In this document: positions 1 to 5,854 of the stretch, piece by piece
Position numbering within the stretch: the stretch's first letter is position 1
How the letters are laid out: each line of letters begins with the position of its first letter
From: Methanothrix sp.
Lineage (GTDB): Archaea; Halobacteriota; Methanosarcinia; Methanotrichales; Methanotrichaceae
Length of the DNA: 7,747 bases
Direction: 5' to 3'
Assembly (NCBI GenBank): GCA_028679775.1
Contig: JAJRAX010000189.1
Coordinates: 1 to 7,747, forward strand
Translations under genes and position numbers: made by a program
The notes under the pieces: generated by a model
What the model was told of the DNA's origin: nothing
Database searches by the model: none
Seen by the model: only the letters and a program-made list of their open reading frames with translations

Positions 1-1197
1 ATCACCAACATCGAGATCCCGTTATGCGTTGAATGCGAAGAGTCCCTGAAGGGACAGGTGGAGGAGCTTGCAAGGCTCAGGGCCATGCACCCTGAGGTCC
101 AGATAGCCACATTGAACCTCCGGAAGAATCCCTACTCACGGGACGGCAGGTCCCTGGCCGAGAAATGGTGGAAGGTCAATGTCACCTGGCCGTGGGCTGA
201 GGACATCGAGCCTTATGCCATCGGCAGCAAGTACCTCGACTACTGGAATGTGGATGGCGGATCATCCAATCCCACGCTCCTTCTAATTGACAAGAGCAGC
301 AGCATTGCCGGGGTCTATCACGTCTACGGAGTAGGCAAGGGCGAGATTGACGGGGTCCAGAGCGCCGAGACGCTTTTCAGCAAGGTTAAAGACCTGGATG
401 CCTCACGGTGGCAGGGCCTGGAGGGAGAGATCTCCAGGCAGGACGTCTCTGCCTTTGGCATGTTCTTGCTGGGCATTGTGACGTCTCTTGCGCCCTGCTC
501 AATTGCTCTCATGATCGCTGTATTCTCGTATGTCATGACCATCAAGAGAAAGGACGAATACCTGAAGAAGAGCGTCTCCTCCTCCAAAGAGGGATTTATG
601 ATGGGAATAGCCTTCACATTAGGCATGGCCGCGGTATTCTTTGTTCTGGGGCTGTTCATCTCTCAGGTGGGCCTGATCATCCGCGACTCCCGGCTATTCG
701 ATCTTCTGGCCGGACTCATTATGATCTGTCTTGGCATCAGCAACATCAAGCCTCTTGAGGAGATCCTGGAGCCCATCACCTCCAGGATTCGGCCCGCCGG
801 AGGTGAGTACTGCGAGACCAAGAAAAGCCTGCTACAGAGATCTGTTGAGGCATCTGTTGCTCTCTTCAAGCACTCTGCCTTTGTCGGAGCGTTTACCCTT
901 GGAATATTCTTTGCCCTCGGCTGGGCTCCCTGTGCTCTCTCAATGGTTTTGCCGGTATTGATCTGGCTCGCGTCACAAGATGTTACTCCCCTGGCCGGAG
1001 GCATGATGCTCTTCATCTTCGGAGTGGGACATGGCGTGCCCATCATCCCCATAGCCACATTTTCGAGAGCTGTGGGCGGAAGGATCGGAGAGAAGTATGT
1101 CTCAATCGGTGCCTGGACCACCAAATTCTTCGGAGTGCTGGTGATAGCTGTGGGCGTGGTGTATGCTGCAAGGTATGCTGGAGTCTTGTTGTGGTAA
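1..1197 (+). CDS. Thioredoxin-like/CcdA (DsbD-type) transmembrane thiol-disulfide protein, 5' truncated
   Basis: The frame is open from base 1 to TAA at 1195-1197, so the gene begins outside the window; a GTG at 58 is in frame but lies after a clear motif and is not the start. Counting from base 1, residues 9-12 read CVEC, a thioredoxin-type CxxC, and an NPTLLLID strand with a cis-proline-like position follows. From about residue 150 there are six hydrophobic segments, with APC motifs at Cys166 and Cys311, the paired cysteines expected in CcdA/DsbD proteins that carry electrons across the membrane. Family knowledge predicts delivery of reducing power to extracytoplasmic thiols or cytochrome c maturation. 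Unlike bacterial DsbD, where the thioredoxin domain is C-terminal, it precedes the membrane part here. The substrate is unknown. A T-rich tract follows the stop. Confidence 0.85.
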   Translation: MTNIEIPLCVECEESLKGQVEELARLRAMHPEVQIATLNLRKNPYSRDGRSLAEKWWKVNVTWPWAEDIEPYAIGSKYLDYWNVDGGSSNPTLLLIDKSSSIAGVYHVYGVGKGEIDGVQSAETLFSKVKDLDASRWQGLEGEISRQDVSAFGMFLLGIVTSLAPCSIALMIAVFSYVMTIKRKDEYLKKSVSSSKEGFMMGIAFTLGMAAVFFVLGLFISQVGLIIRDSRLFDLLAGLIMICLGISNIKPLEEILEPITSRIRPAGGEYCETKKSLLQRSVEASVALFKHSAFVGAFTLGIFFALGWAPCALSMVLPVLIWLASQDVTPLAGGMMLFIFGVGHGVPIIPIATFSRAVGGRIGEKYVSIGAWTTKFFGVLVIAVGVVYAARYAGVLLW

Positions 1198-1210
1198 TAT
1201 TATGTATCTA

Positions 1211-1224
1211 TTTTTTAATCTTTT
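1211..1224 (+). terminator. T-rich archaeal-type terminator after the Trx-CcdA gene
   Basis: A T6 run at 1211-1216 and a T4 run at 1221-1224 lie 14-27 bases after the stop codon. No strong stem precedes them, which fits intrinsic archaeal termination on T tracts. The assignment rests on position and composition only. Confidence 0.45.
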
Positions 1225-1288
1225 GCGGGCTTTTCTGCATAAGAACGTCCTGAAATCGCCAGTCCCTGTCTCCGTATTCCGAAACCTC

Positions 1289-1296
1289 TTTATAAT
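1289..1296 (+). promoter_or_regulatory. TATA box for the secreted protein gene at 1317
   Basis: TTTATAAT begins 28 bp before the A of the start codon at 1317. That is the usual archaeal TATA-to-start distance, so the transcript probably begins at or next to the ATG. There is no purine-rich ribosome-binding site in between, which also favours a leaderless mRNA. Confidence 0.6.
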
Positions 1297-1302
1297 CTTC
1301 AC

Positions 1303-1316
1303 GACAACATGTTGTC
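1303..1316. promoter_or_regulatory. 14-bp perfect palindrome, candidate operator
   Basis: GACAACATGTTGTC is its own reverse complement and ends exactly at the base before the ATG at 1317. It sits between the TATA box and the predicted transcription start, where a bound dimeric regulator would block initiation. The symmetry is seen directly; the operator role is inferred. Confidence 0.45.
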
Positions 1317-1928
1317 ATGAAAAATCATTTAGCTCTTCTATTAATCTCACTCATCTTGCTTTTGTCGAATCAGGCAGGTGCATCCTACTGGTTCCAGGTG
1401 ATCAATGTAACTCCCATAGAAATGACGCCCAACAGCGAGGCCAACTTCACTGTATCCGTCAAGGGCCTGGGAAGCGAGAGGGCCTACGTTGAGCTGGTCT
1501 TCAAGAACATAACTGAAGGGCTGAACTTCACTTGCCCCAAGATGATTAAAAACGTCTATCCAGCCGGTGTTACCAAATACAACTGCTCTGTCAAGGTCGA
1601 AGATCTGCCTGAGGGCAACTATTCCTTTGTGGTGGACGTTGCTGCTCATAGCTCCCCATCTGGCAAGAAGACCGCATTCGTCAATGTGGTAACGGACGCA
1701 GGACCGTCAAAGGCTCAGCCCGAAGATGAGACAAATCCATCGCTGCAGGCAAATCGCGAGGTTGAAGTAGATGAAAACCGTCAGCCCCAATCCAGTATTC
1801 CCGCAGATAACACTACAGACAACCCTGCCAATAGCCCTGCCGATCAGGACGCACAGGAGTCGCCAGCGCCCGGAGCGGCTGCGGCAATTCTCGTCTTGAT
1901 GCTTGTCATGAGACGGATGGGCAGATAG
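1317..1928 (+). CDS. Secreted, glycosylation-rich Ig-like protein with C-terminal membrane anchor
   Basis: A 203-residue protein with a signal peptide (about 1-22, hydrophobic core LALLLISLILLL). Residues 24-126 form an apparent beta-sandwich with Cys73 and Cys90 that could form a disulfide. A low-complexity Pro/Asp/Asn/Gln-rich spacer (about 130-183) follows, then a C-terminal anchor: PG at 185-186, a hydrophobic stretch to about 198, and a basic end, RRMGR. Sequons (N-x-S/T) occur at Asn30, 43, 64, 70, 89, 101 and 165, suggesting an N-glycosylated outer-surface protein. The tail resembles PGF-CTERM archaeosortase signals, but the Phe is replaced by Ala, so ordinary membrane anchoring is equally possible. 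It has its own promoter and terminator and appears monocistronic. No specific family is recognised; a structural or adhesive envelope role is inferred. Confidence 0.8.
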   Translation: MKNHLALLLISLILLLSNQAGASYWFQVINVTPIEMTPNSEANFTVSVKGLGSERAYVELVFKNITEGLNFTCPKMIKNVYPAGVTKYNCSVKVEDLPEGNYSFVVDVAAHSSPSGKKTAFVNVVTDAGPSKAQPEDETNPSLQANREVEVDENRQPQSSIPADNTTDNPANSPADQDAQESPAPGAAAAILVLMLVMRRMGR

Positions 1929-1963
1929 CGAGCAGAGATAGAGATCAAGAGAGACACCCGCTC

Positions 1964-1971
1964 TTTTTTTT
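1964..1971 (+). terminator. T8 terminator tract
   Basis: An uninterrupted run of eight T lies 36 bases after the stop of the secreted protein gene and is followed by more AT-rich sequence. It fits an intrinsic archaeal terminator, with only a weak GAGC/GCTC pairing upstream. Confidence 0.6.
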
Positions 1972-2035
1972 GTTCCAATTTATTCTTAACGTGCAGTCCT
2001 GCAGGTTCATTTCAAGCTAAATTCACATAGCAGCG

Positions 2036-2041
2036 TTTATA
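2036..2041 (+). promoter_or_regulatory. TATA box for the secreted protein gene at 2089
   Basis: TTTATA begins 53 bp before the ATG at 2089, predicting a transcription start near 2062-2066 and a short leader of about 25 nt. The leader has no obvious GGAGG-like element. The 9-mer CACATAGCA occurs on both sides, at 2024-2032 and 2078-2086. Confidence 0.45.
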
Positions 2042-2088
2042 GTCGCCCAAAACATTTTCATACTACTATTAACTAACCACATAGCAAT

Positions 2089-2739
2089 ATGAATTCAATC
2101 GTTAAAGTGGTCATGGCTCTATGGTTAAGCCTGATAATCGTGTCGATTGGAATGCCATTGGCTGTGGCCCAGTCGATTCAGTCCGGGGGCTCAGTTTCTT
2201 CCTCATCGCCCCAAATCTATGGCTTCAATCTCTCGCCTGAAGAATTGATCTTGGGTGACACGCCCCTTGCTGTTGCCCTGCAAGCTCATGTAGCAGATGA
2301 TGATGGCGATATCGATTCAATTGAGGCTGTCTTCTCCAGCCCCTCAAAGAGCCAATTCAGGCGAGCCCTCATGAATCACACGAATCTCATATCCGGAGAT
2401 TCCATGAACGGATCTTATGCCACGAACATGGATTTTTCCCAGTCCTGTGAGGTGGGTGTCTGGACTCTTGATTATCTCATTGCCTGCGATAGAGCCGGAA
2501 ACTGCAGGAGAATTGATGCCGCTCTTGCCGGGAATCTCGGCTATCCGGTAAAGCTGCAGATCTCAAAAATATCGGATCCGGATTCTATCCTGGAGTCAGA
2601 TGGGAGTTTCGCAGGCAATGACATCTTTCCAGATCCAAATGAGCTGCGGGGCTGGGCTGATTCTGATAATAGGTTTTCCGCTCAAAAGAAGATCATCATC
2701 AATAGCATATTCAATCGGCCAGCCATCTGCTGGCCGTGA
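2089..2739 (+). CDS. Exported Ig-like domain protein of unknown function
   Basis: A 216-residue protein with an N-terminal signal peptide (hydrophobic core about 6-24, likely cleavage after AVA at 27). A Ser-rich segment is followed at about 58-145 by an Ig-like domain with the pattern HVADDDGDIDSIEAVFSSPS and then VGVWTLDYLIACDRAGNC. This resembles the W-T-x-x-Y...D-x-A-G-N repeats of large bacterial and archaeal surface proteins. Cysteines are at 120, 133, 139 and 214; sequons are at Asn48, 96 and 107. There is no C-terminal anchor, so the product may be released or held by a partner. The last nine or so codons lie in a hairpin shared with the convergent minus-strand gene, so the tail may have been set by 3'-end erosion or a frameshift. 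Function unknown. Confidence 0.75.
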   Translation: MNSIVKVVMALWLSLIIVSIGMPLAVAQSIQSGGSVSSSSPQIYGFNLSPEELILGDTPLAVALQAHVADDDGDIDSIEAVFSSPSKSQFRRALMNHTNLISGDSMNGSYATNMDFSQSCEVGVWTLDYLIACDRAGNCRRIDAALAGNLGYPVKLQISKISDPDSILESDGSFAGNDIFPDPNELRGWADSDNRFSAQKKIIINSIFNRPAICWP

Positions 2740-2741
2740 AT
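2709..2741. terminator. Hairpin over the convergent gene junction, probable bidirectional terminator
   Basis: CGGCCAG (2716-2722) and CTGGCCG (2730-2736) form a perfect 7-bp stem with a 7-nt loop. ATTCA (2709-2713) and TGAAT (2737-2741) add five pairs around a 2-nt bulge, and T residues follow on the plus strand. The structure spans the TGA stop of the plus-strand gene and abuts the TAA of the minus-strand gene; only bases 2740-2742 separate the two genes. Confidence 0.5.
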
Positions 2742-2742
2742 T

Positions 2743-3666
2743 TTACTCTTCTATCTCCCAGCCCAACCGCTCCTTGATAATAAGATAGCTCATCTCCGGG
2801 GGAATGGCACCAACCTCTGTGCAGATCAGGTCGATGTACTGGTGAGGTGTGACATCGAATGCCGGATTTCTCACTCTGACATGGCTGTACCGGGAATGGT
2901 CTGCCAGGACCTCTCCAGGCTCGCGCTCCTCGATTGTGACCAGCTCTCCCAGAATCGTCTGGGGACTGAACTTGTATGTCTCTGCGGCTACCATGAAGCT
3001 TGTCCTGGCCTCGTGGGCGAAGAGGGCTATCTGGGCCGTGCCGATCTTGTTGACCAGAGTCCCGCTGGCAGTTATCACGTCTGCTCCCACAACCACCAGG
3101 TCCACCTCATTCATGACGCTCCTTGCAGCCGAATCAACTATCAGCTCTGTCTCGACTCCCATTTGGTCCAGCATACCGATAGTGGTGATACCCTGAAATC
3201 TCGGTCGCGATTCAGTGGCTATCACCTTGATGCTCTTGCCGAGTTTGTGGGCGGCACTGATGACGGACAATGCCGCCAGTGAGTTGCAATGGGTGAGGAT
3301 GACGTCTCCATCTCTGATCCTCTTGCTGCCTATCTGCCCGATCTTTTCCAGGGCCTTTTCGGAGTTCTCAATGAAGCGATTGGCATTAATGATCACAGAC
3401 TCGCGGGCGGCTGCCAGGTCGTCTTTTCTGTACTTCATCACCATCCTTATGGCATTTGAGAGTGAAACCGCGGTGGGCCTGGTCTTGAGAAGGATATCGG
3501 CTGCCAACTCCATCCGTTGGTTGAAATCCTCAAGGCTCTTTGCCTCTTCTGTCTGGGAAAAGTCGCGCAAAGCTTTCGCTGCTGCTGTGGCAATTCTGCC
3601 GGCTCCTCTGATTTCCATGCTGCTGATCTTGGCAGAAATTTCAGTTACCCGATCAATAGGTTTCAT
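2743..3666 (-). CDS. Ribose 1,5-bisphosphate isomerase (archaeal e2b2-type)
   Basis: A 307-residue full-length protein of the eIF2B-alpha/R15P isomerase family. This enzyme converts ribose 1,5-bisphosphate to ribulose 1,5-bisphosphate in the archaeal AMP/NMP salvage pathway, between AMP phosphorylase and type III RuBisCO. The catalytic pair is visible: Cys127 in LTHCNSLAAL and Asp196 in VVVGADVITASG. Both sit six residues earlier than Cys133 and Asp202 of the Thermococcus kodakarensis enzyme as I recall them. GTLVNKIGT and the NPAFDVTP element near the C-terminus are also typical of the family. The ATG at 3664-3666 is preceded by GGTAGCAG. The gene lies 48 bp downstream of a small winged-helix-like gene on the same strand, probably in one transcript. 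Neither AMP phosphorylase nor RuBisCO is in the window. The main alternative, a true eIF2B-type or methylthioribose-1-phosphate isomerase paralogue, is less likely. Confidence 0.9.
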   Translation of the reverse strand: MKPIDRVTEISAKISSMEIRGAGRIATAAAKALRDFSQTEEAKSLEDFNQRMELAADILLKTRPTAVSLSNAIRMVMKYRKDDLAAARESVIINANRFIENSEKALEKIGQIGSKRIRDGDVILTHCNSLAALSVISAAHKLGKSIKVIATESRPRFQGITTIGMLDQMGVETELIVDSAARSVMNEVDLVVVGADVITASGTLVNKIGTAQIALFAHEARTSFMVAAETYKFSPQTILGELVTIEEREPGEVLADHSRYSHVRVRNPAFDVTPHQYIDLICTEVGAIPPEMSYLIIKERLGWEIEE

Positions 3667-3714
3667 CTGCTACCTATCTTGCCGGGTTAGGATAAATCCA
3701 TTTTGCCATCCTTT

Positions 3715-4122
3715 TCAGGCTGCAAGCGGCGTCTTCTCTCCGAGATGTCGATATTCTGGTCCTGCAGGAGATCTTGGTCTGGCGGAGCGTCCGTGTTTGC
3801 CAGAGTTGTCCATTTCGGCCTCGCCCAGATAATTGACAATCTTATTCAGGCTGAGGGTGATCACATACTCTCTCATAAGTCCGCATTCTCCCTTCTTCTC
3901 AATCTCCTTAACCTCGATCCATCTTCTCTGCCAGAATAAAAACAACATTCTGCTGGCCTCAGTCTCTTCCTGTCCGTATCTTGCAGCTCTTTTTAGGGCT
4001 GCGTCCTCCTGGCCACAGAGCCTGGCGATCATTCTGGTGATGCTCTGCAGTTCACCCAGTTTTTGCAGATATTCGATGAACTCCAGGTATCTACTATCAA
4101 GTACCCTTGCTCTTTCCCTCAT
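3715..4122 (-). CDS. Small putative winged-helix DNA-binding protein
   Basis: A 135-residue protein. Residues about 27-66 look like helix-turn-helix helices (ITRMIARLCGQED..., then EETEASRMLFLFWQRR). They are followed by WIEVKEIEKKGECG and LMREYVITL (about 68-91), which fit the two strands of a wing, and by the helix NKIVNYL. This arrangement is common in small archaeal transcription regulators, but the assignment rests on pattern alone. The tail from about 104 is basic, Pro/Gly/Arg-rich and probably disordered. The ATG at 4120-4122 follows GGGGTAGCAGCA and a TATA box on the same strand. The isomerase gene starts 48 bp downstream, so the two are likely co-transcribed; control of nucleotide salvage by this protein is only a guess. 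Confidence 0.7.
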   Translation of the reverse strand: MRERARVLDSRYLEFIEYLQKLGELQSITRMIARLCGQEDAALKRAARYGQEETEASRMLFLFWQRRWIEVKEIEKKGECGLMREYVITLSLNKIVNYLGEAEMDNSGKHGRSARPRSPAGPEYRHLGEKTPLAA

Positions 4123-4162
4123 TGCTGCTACCCCTAAAATGTTTGTAATGTAGTCTCTCTTC

Positions 4163-4170
4163 GTATAAAT
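4163..4170 (-). promoter_or_regulatory. Minus-strand TATA box for the winged-helix/isomerase pair
   Basis: On the minus strand this reads ATTTATAC, with a purine-rich BRE-like GAAAAG just upstream. It begins about 48 bp before the ATG at 4122, giving a leader of roughly 15-25 nt that contains GGGGTAGCAGCA. Confidence 0.5.
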
Positions 4171-4322
4171 AATCTTTTCATAAAATTTAATTTTTGATTT
4201 TCTTCTTCAGATATATTCTTTAAAACATTTATCGATTAATTGATCCTTAATTTTTCTTAAATACAGTTTCCTGTACATATTACCTGCAAAAGTTATTAAT
4301 AGAATCGTGATCCAAATTAATT

Positions 4323-4329
4323 GGGGGTG
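4323..4329 (+). promoter_or_regulatory. Ribosome-binding site that selects a TTG start
   Basis: GGGGGTG lies six bases before TTG 4336, at normal Shine-Dalgarno spacing, and matches the GGTG part of the archaeal consensus. The in-frame TTG at 4321 and GTG at 4327 lie beside or inside this element, so 4336 is the better start. Confidence 0.5.
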
Positions 4330-4335
4330 TATACA

Positions 4336-4866
4336 TTGGAGGCGAACGATCAGGAGTTTTTGCGCGCCATTCATGAAGAGAAGATCAGGACGCAAAATGA
4401 GCGCACGGAGCTTATCACCATGAAGCTTGCCTTTATCACCGTCCTCTTCGGAATCAGCTCAGTCAACGTGGGAATTGATTTGGAAGATATCTTCTGGTTG
4501 CTTTACTTCGTTCCCCTCGTGGCCATAAGCTATGATCTCTACATCATGTCCGCTGACTCCAGAATCAAGCGGGTGGGCACCTTTTTGGGCAGAAATCCTG
4601 TCTCCTTAGCCGGCAAGGCGGAACGAGAATGGGAGCGCTTTTGTTCTAACTTCCGGGATGTAATGGCACCTTCTGCCAATATGTTCTTCTCTGCCATAGT
4701 CACAATAGGTGCTGCTTTCTTCATTCATGCCCAGGGAGGATGGACTGAGAGAATCATGCGACTGTGGTTTGCAGTCTGGCTGGTGGGATCTCTTGCTCTC
4801 ATTATCATTCTCTGGATGAGGCATCAGTCACTCATTAAAAATATCGGGGACTATGAACAATTTTAG
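4336..4866 (+). CDS. Four-helix integral membrane protein of unknown function
   Basis: A 176-residue protein from TTG 4336, chosen for the GGGGGTG six bases upstream; an in-frame TTG at 4321 would add five residues. A charged, probably cytoplasmic N-terminal helix (about 1-27, rich in Glu/Arg) is followed by four hydrophobic segments at about 28-45, 53-71, 114-132 and 142-161. Between the second and third is a polar loop (about 73-112) with SRIKRVGTFLGRN and KAEREWERF. The pattern YDLYIMSADSRIKRVG looks conserved-family-like, but I do not recognise a named family. The gene is divergent from the winged-helix gene across about 213 bp of AT-rich sequence (4123-4335), and no promoter there is convincing for it (TTAAATAC near 4257-4264 and TTATTAATA near 4293 are weak candidates). 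It has no catalytic motif that I can see. Confidence 0.7.
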   Translation: MEANDQEFLRAIHEEKIRTQNERTELITMKLAFITVLFGISSVNVGIDLEDIFWLLYFVPLVAISYDLYIMSADSRIKRVGTFLGRNPVSLAGKAEREWERFCSNFRDVMAPSANMFFSAIVTIGAAFFIHAQGGWTERIMRLWFAVWLVGSLALIIILWMRHQSLIKNIGDYEQF

Positions 4867-4918
4867 GTCATGCAATGGTCGTGCCACTGACCTCACCAAT
4901 TATCGTGATAAAGAAACC

Positions 4919-4926
4919 TTAATAAA
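4919..4926 (+). promoter_or_regulatory. TATA/BRE promoter of the methyltransferase-rhodanese operon
   Basis: GAAACC followed by TTAATAAA matches BRE plus TATA. It predicts a transcription start near 4945-4950 and a leader of about 40 nt ending in the ribosome-binding site GGTGGGG (4977-4983), six bases before ATG 4990. Confidence 0.45.
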
Positions 4927-4989
4927 AGCCTATGATCAAGATGGCAAGATACAATTTACAAGGATTATTCACGATCGGTGGGGTTTCTG

Positions 4990-5826
4990 ATGACTATGAA
5001 GGAAAAAGAGATCAAGAGAGCTGTAAAAGAGGGATATGCTCGGATTGCAAAACAGGCTACGTCTAACTATTCTTCCAAAATCTGTGGTGAAGGCATCGAG
5101 ATTCCTGAGGAGATCTGCAAGAGGATGGGCTACTCGGAAGAAGAGATATCGGCTGCCCCACCTGAGTCAAATCTGGGTTTAGGCTGCGGCAATCCCGTAG
5201 CCCTGGCGAGCCTCAATATCGGCGAGACTGTACTTGATATGGGGGCCGGGGCGGGATTTGACTGCTTCCTTGCCTCCTCGCAGGTGGGACCCACTGGAAA
5301 GGTCATTGGCGTTGATATCACCTCGGAGATGGTAGATAAAGCCAGGGCCAATGCCAGGAAAGGCGGCTATGAGAATATCGATTTTCGCCAGGGAGATCTG
5401 GAGAACATGCCTGTTGCCGACAACTATGTTGATGTGGTCATCTCCAACTGCGTCATAAATCTAGTTCCCAACAAGAGGATGGTATTTCGGGAGGCCTTCA
5501 GGGTTCTCAAGCCTGGCGGAAGGCTTGCCATCTCCGATGTTGTTTTGACGAGGATGCTTCCTGAGTTTGTCAAGAATTCCACCAAGGCCTACATCGGCTG
5601 CCTTGCGGGAGCCATTATGAAGGAGGAGTACCTTCAGATAATCAAGAACGTGGGCTTCACCGAGGTCAATGTTGTGGCTGAGTCAAGCTTCCCTGTGGAG
5701 TCTCTGCTCTGCGAGACCACCGGATCAACGGCGGTAGAGATGCCAATGATCTCCATCACCCAGCAAAAGGAGGTAGCCGATTCGGTCATGAGCATTAAGG
5801 TCAGCGCCAGGAAGCTCGACTCCTAA
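4990..5826 (+). CDS. arsM: Arsenite S-adenosylmethionine methyltransferase, ArsM-like
   Basis: A 278-residue class I methyltransferase. The SAM-binding motif VLDMGAGAGFD is at 81-91, the acidic strand end IGVDIT at 106-111, and RVLKPGGRLAISD at 171-183. Arsenic-binding cysteines diagnostic of ArsM are in place: Cys66 in GLGCGNP, Cys154 in SNCVINL and Cys204 in IGCLAGA. Known ArsM enzymes methylate As(III) to mono-, di- and trimethylated species. Near the N-terminus, where many prokaryotic homologues carry adjacent cysteines, there is a single Cys32 (KICGEG). ATG 4990 is preferred because GGTGGGG lies six bases upstream; GTG 4978, four codons earlier, lies within that element. The rhodanese-like gene starts 28 bp downstream in the same direction, suggesting an operon. 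No ArsR regulator or arsenite pump is in the window, and another metalloid or thiol acceptor cannot be excluded. Confidence 0.85.
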   Translation: MTMKEKEIKRAVKEGYARIAKQATSNYSSKICGEGIEIPEEICKRMGYSEEEISAAPPESNLGLGCGNPVALASLNIGETVLDMGAGAGFDCFLASSQVGPTGKVIGVDITSEMVDKARANARKGGYENIDFRQGDLENMPVADNYVDVVISNCVINLVPNKRMVFREAFRVLKPGGRLAISDVVLTRMLPEFVKNSTKAYIGCLAGAIMKEEYLQIIKNVGFTEVNVVAESSFPVESLLCETTGSTAVEMPMISITQQKEVADSVMSIKVSARKLDS

Positions 5827-5854
5827 ATAAATGTATAAACCAGGAGACGTTCAT

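Noticed and set aside
408..1124. Overlapping open frames on both strands within the Trx-CcdA gene
   Set aside because: They lie inside a clear membrane-protein frame, have no domain-like pattern and lack convincing ribosome-binding sites.
1309..1320. Three-codon ORF ATG TTG TCA TGA overlapping the ATG at 1317
   Set aside because: It is a by-product of the palindrome, lies at or upstream of the predicted transcription start and has no ribosome-binding site.
2600..2788. Shifted frame with GAGLILIIGFPLKRR at the end of the exported Ig-like gene, which looked like a lost membrane anchor
   Set aside because: The hydrophobic stretch is only about nine residues and the frame runs antisense into the isomerase gene; a frameshift cannot be argued without orthologues.
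2842..3832. Long plus-strand frames antisense to the isomerase gene
   Set aside because: The minus-strand product has catalytic Cys and Asp motifs and full family length; the antisense frames show no family pattern.
4207..4395. 62-codon minus-strand frame over the start of the four-helix membrane protein gene
   Set aside because: It overlaps the divergent promoter region and the better supported gene, and it lacks a ribosome-binding site.
4866..4892. GGTCA/TGACC inverted repeat with an inner TGG/CCA after the four-helix protein gene, as a terminator
   Set aside because: The arms are short, the internal loops uneven and no T tract follows.
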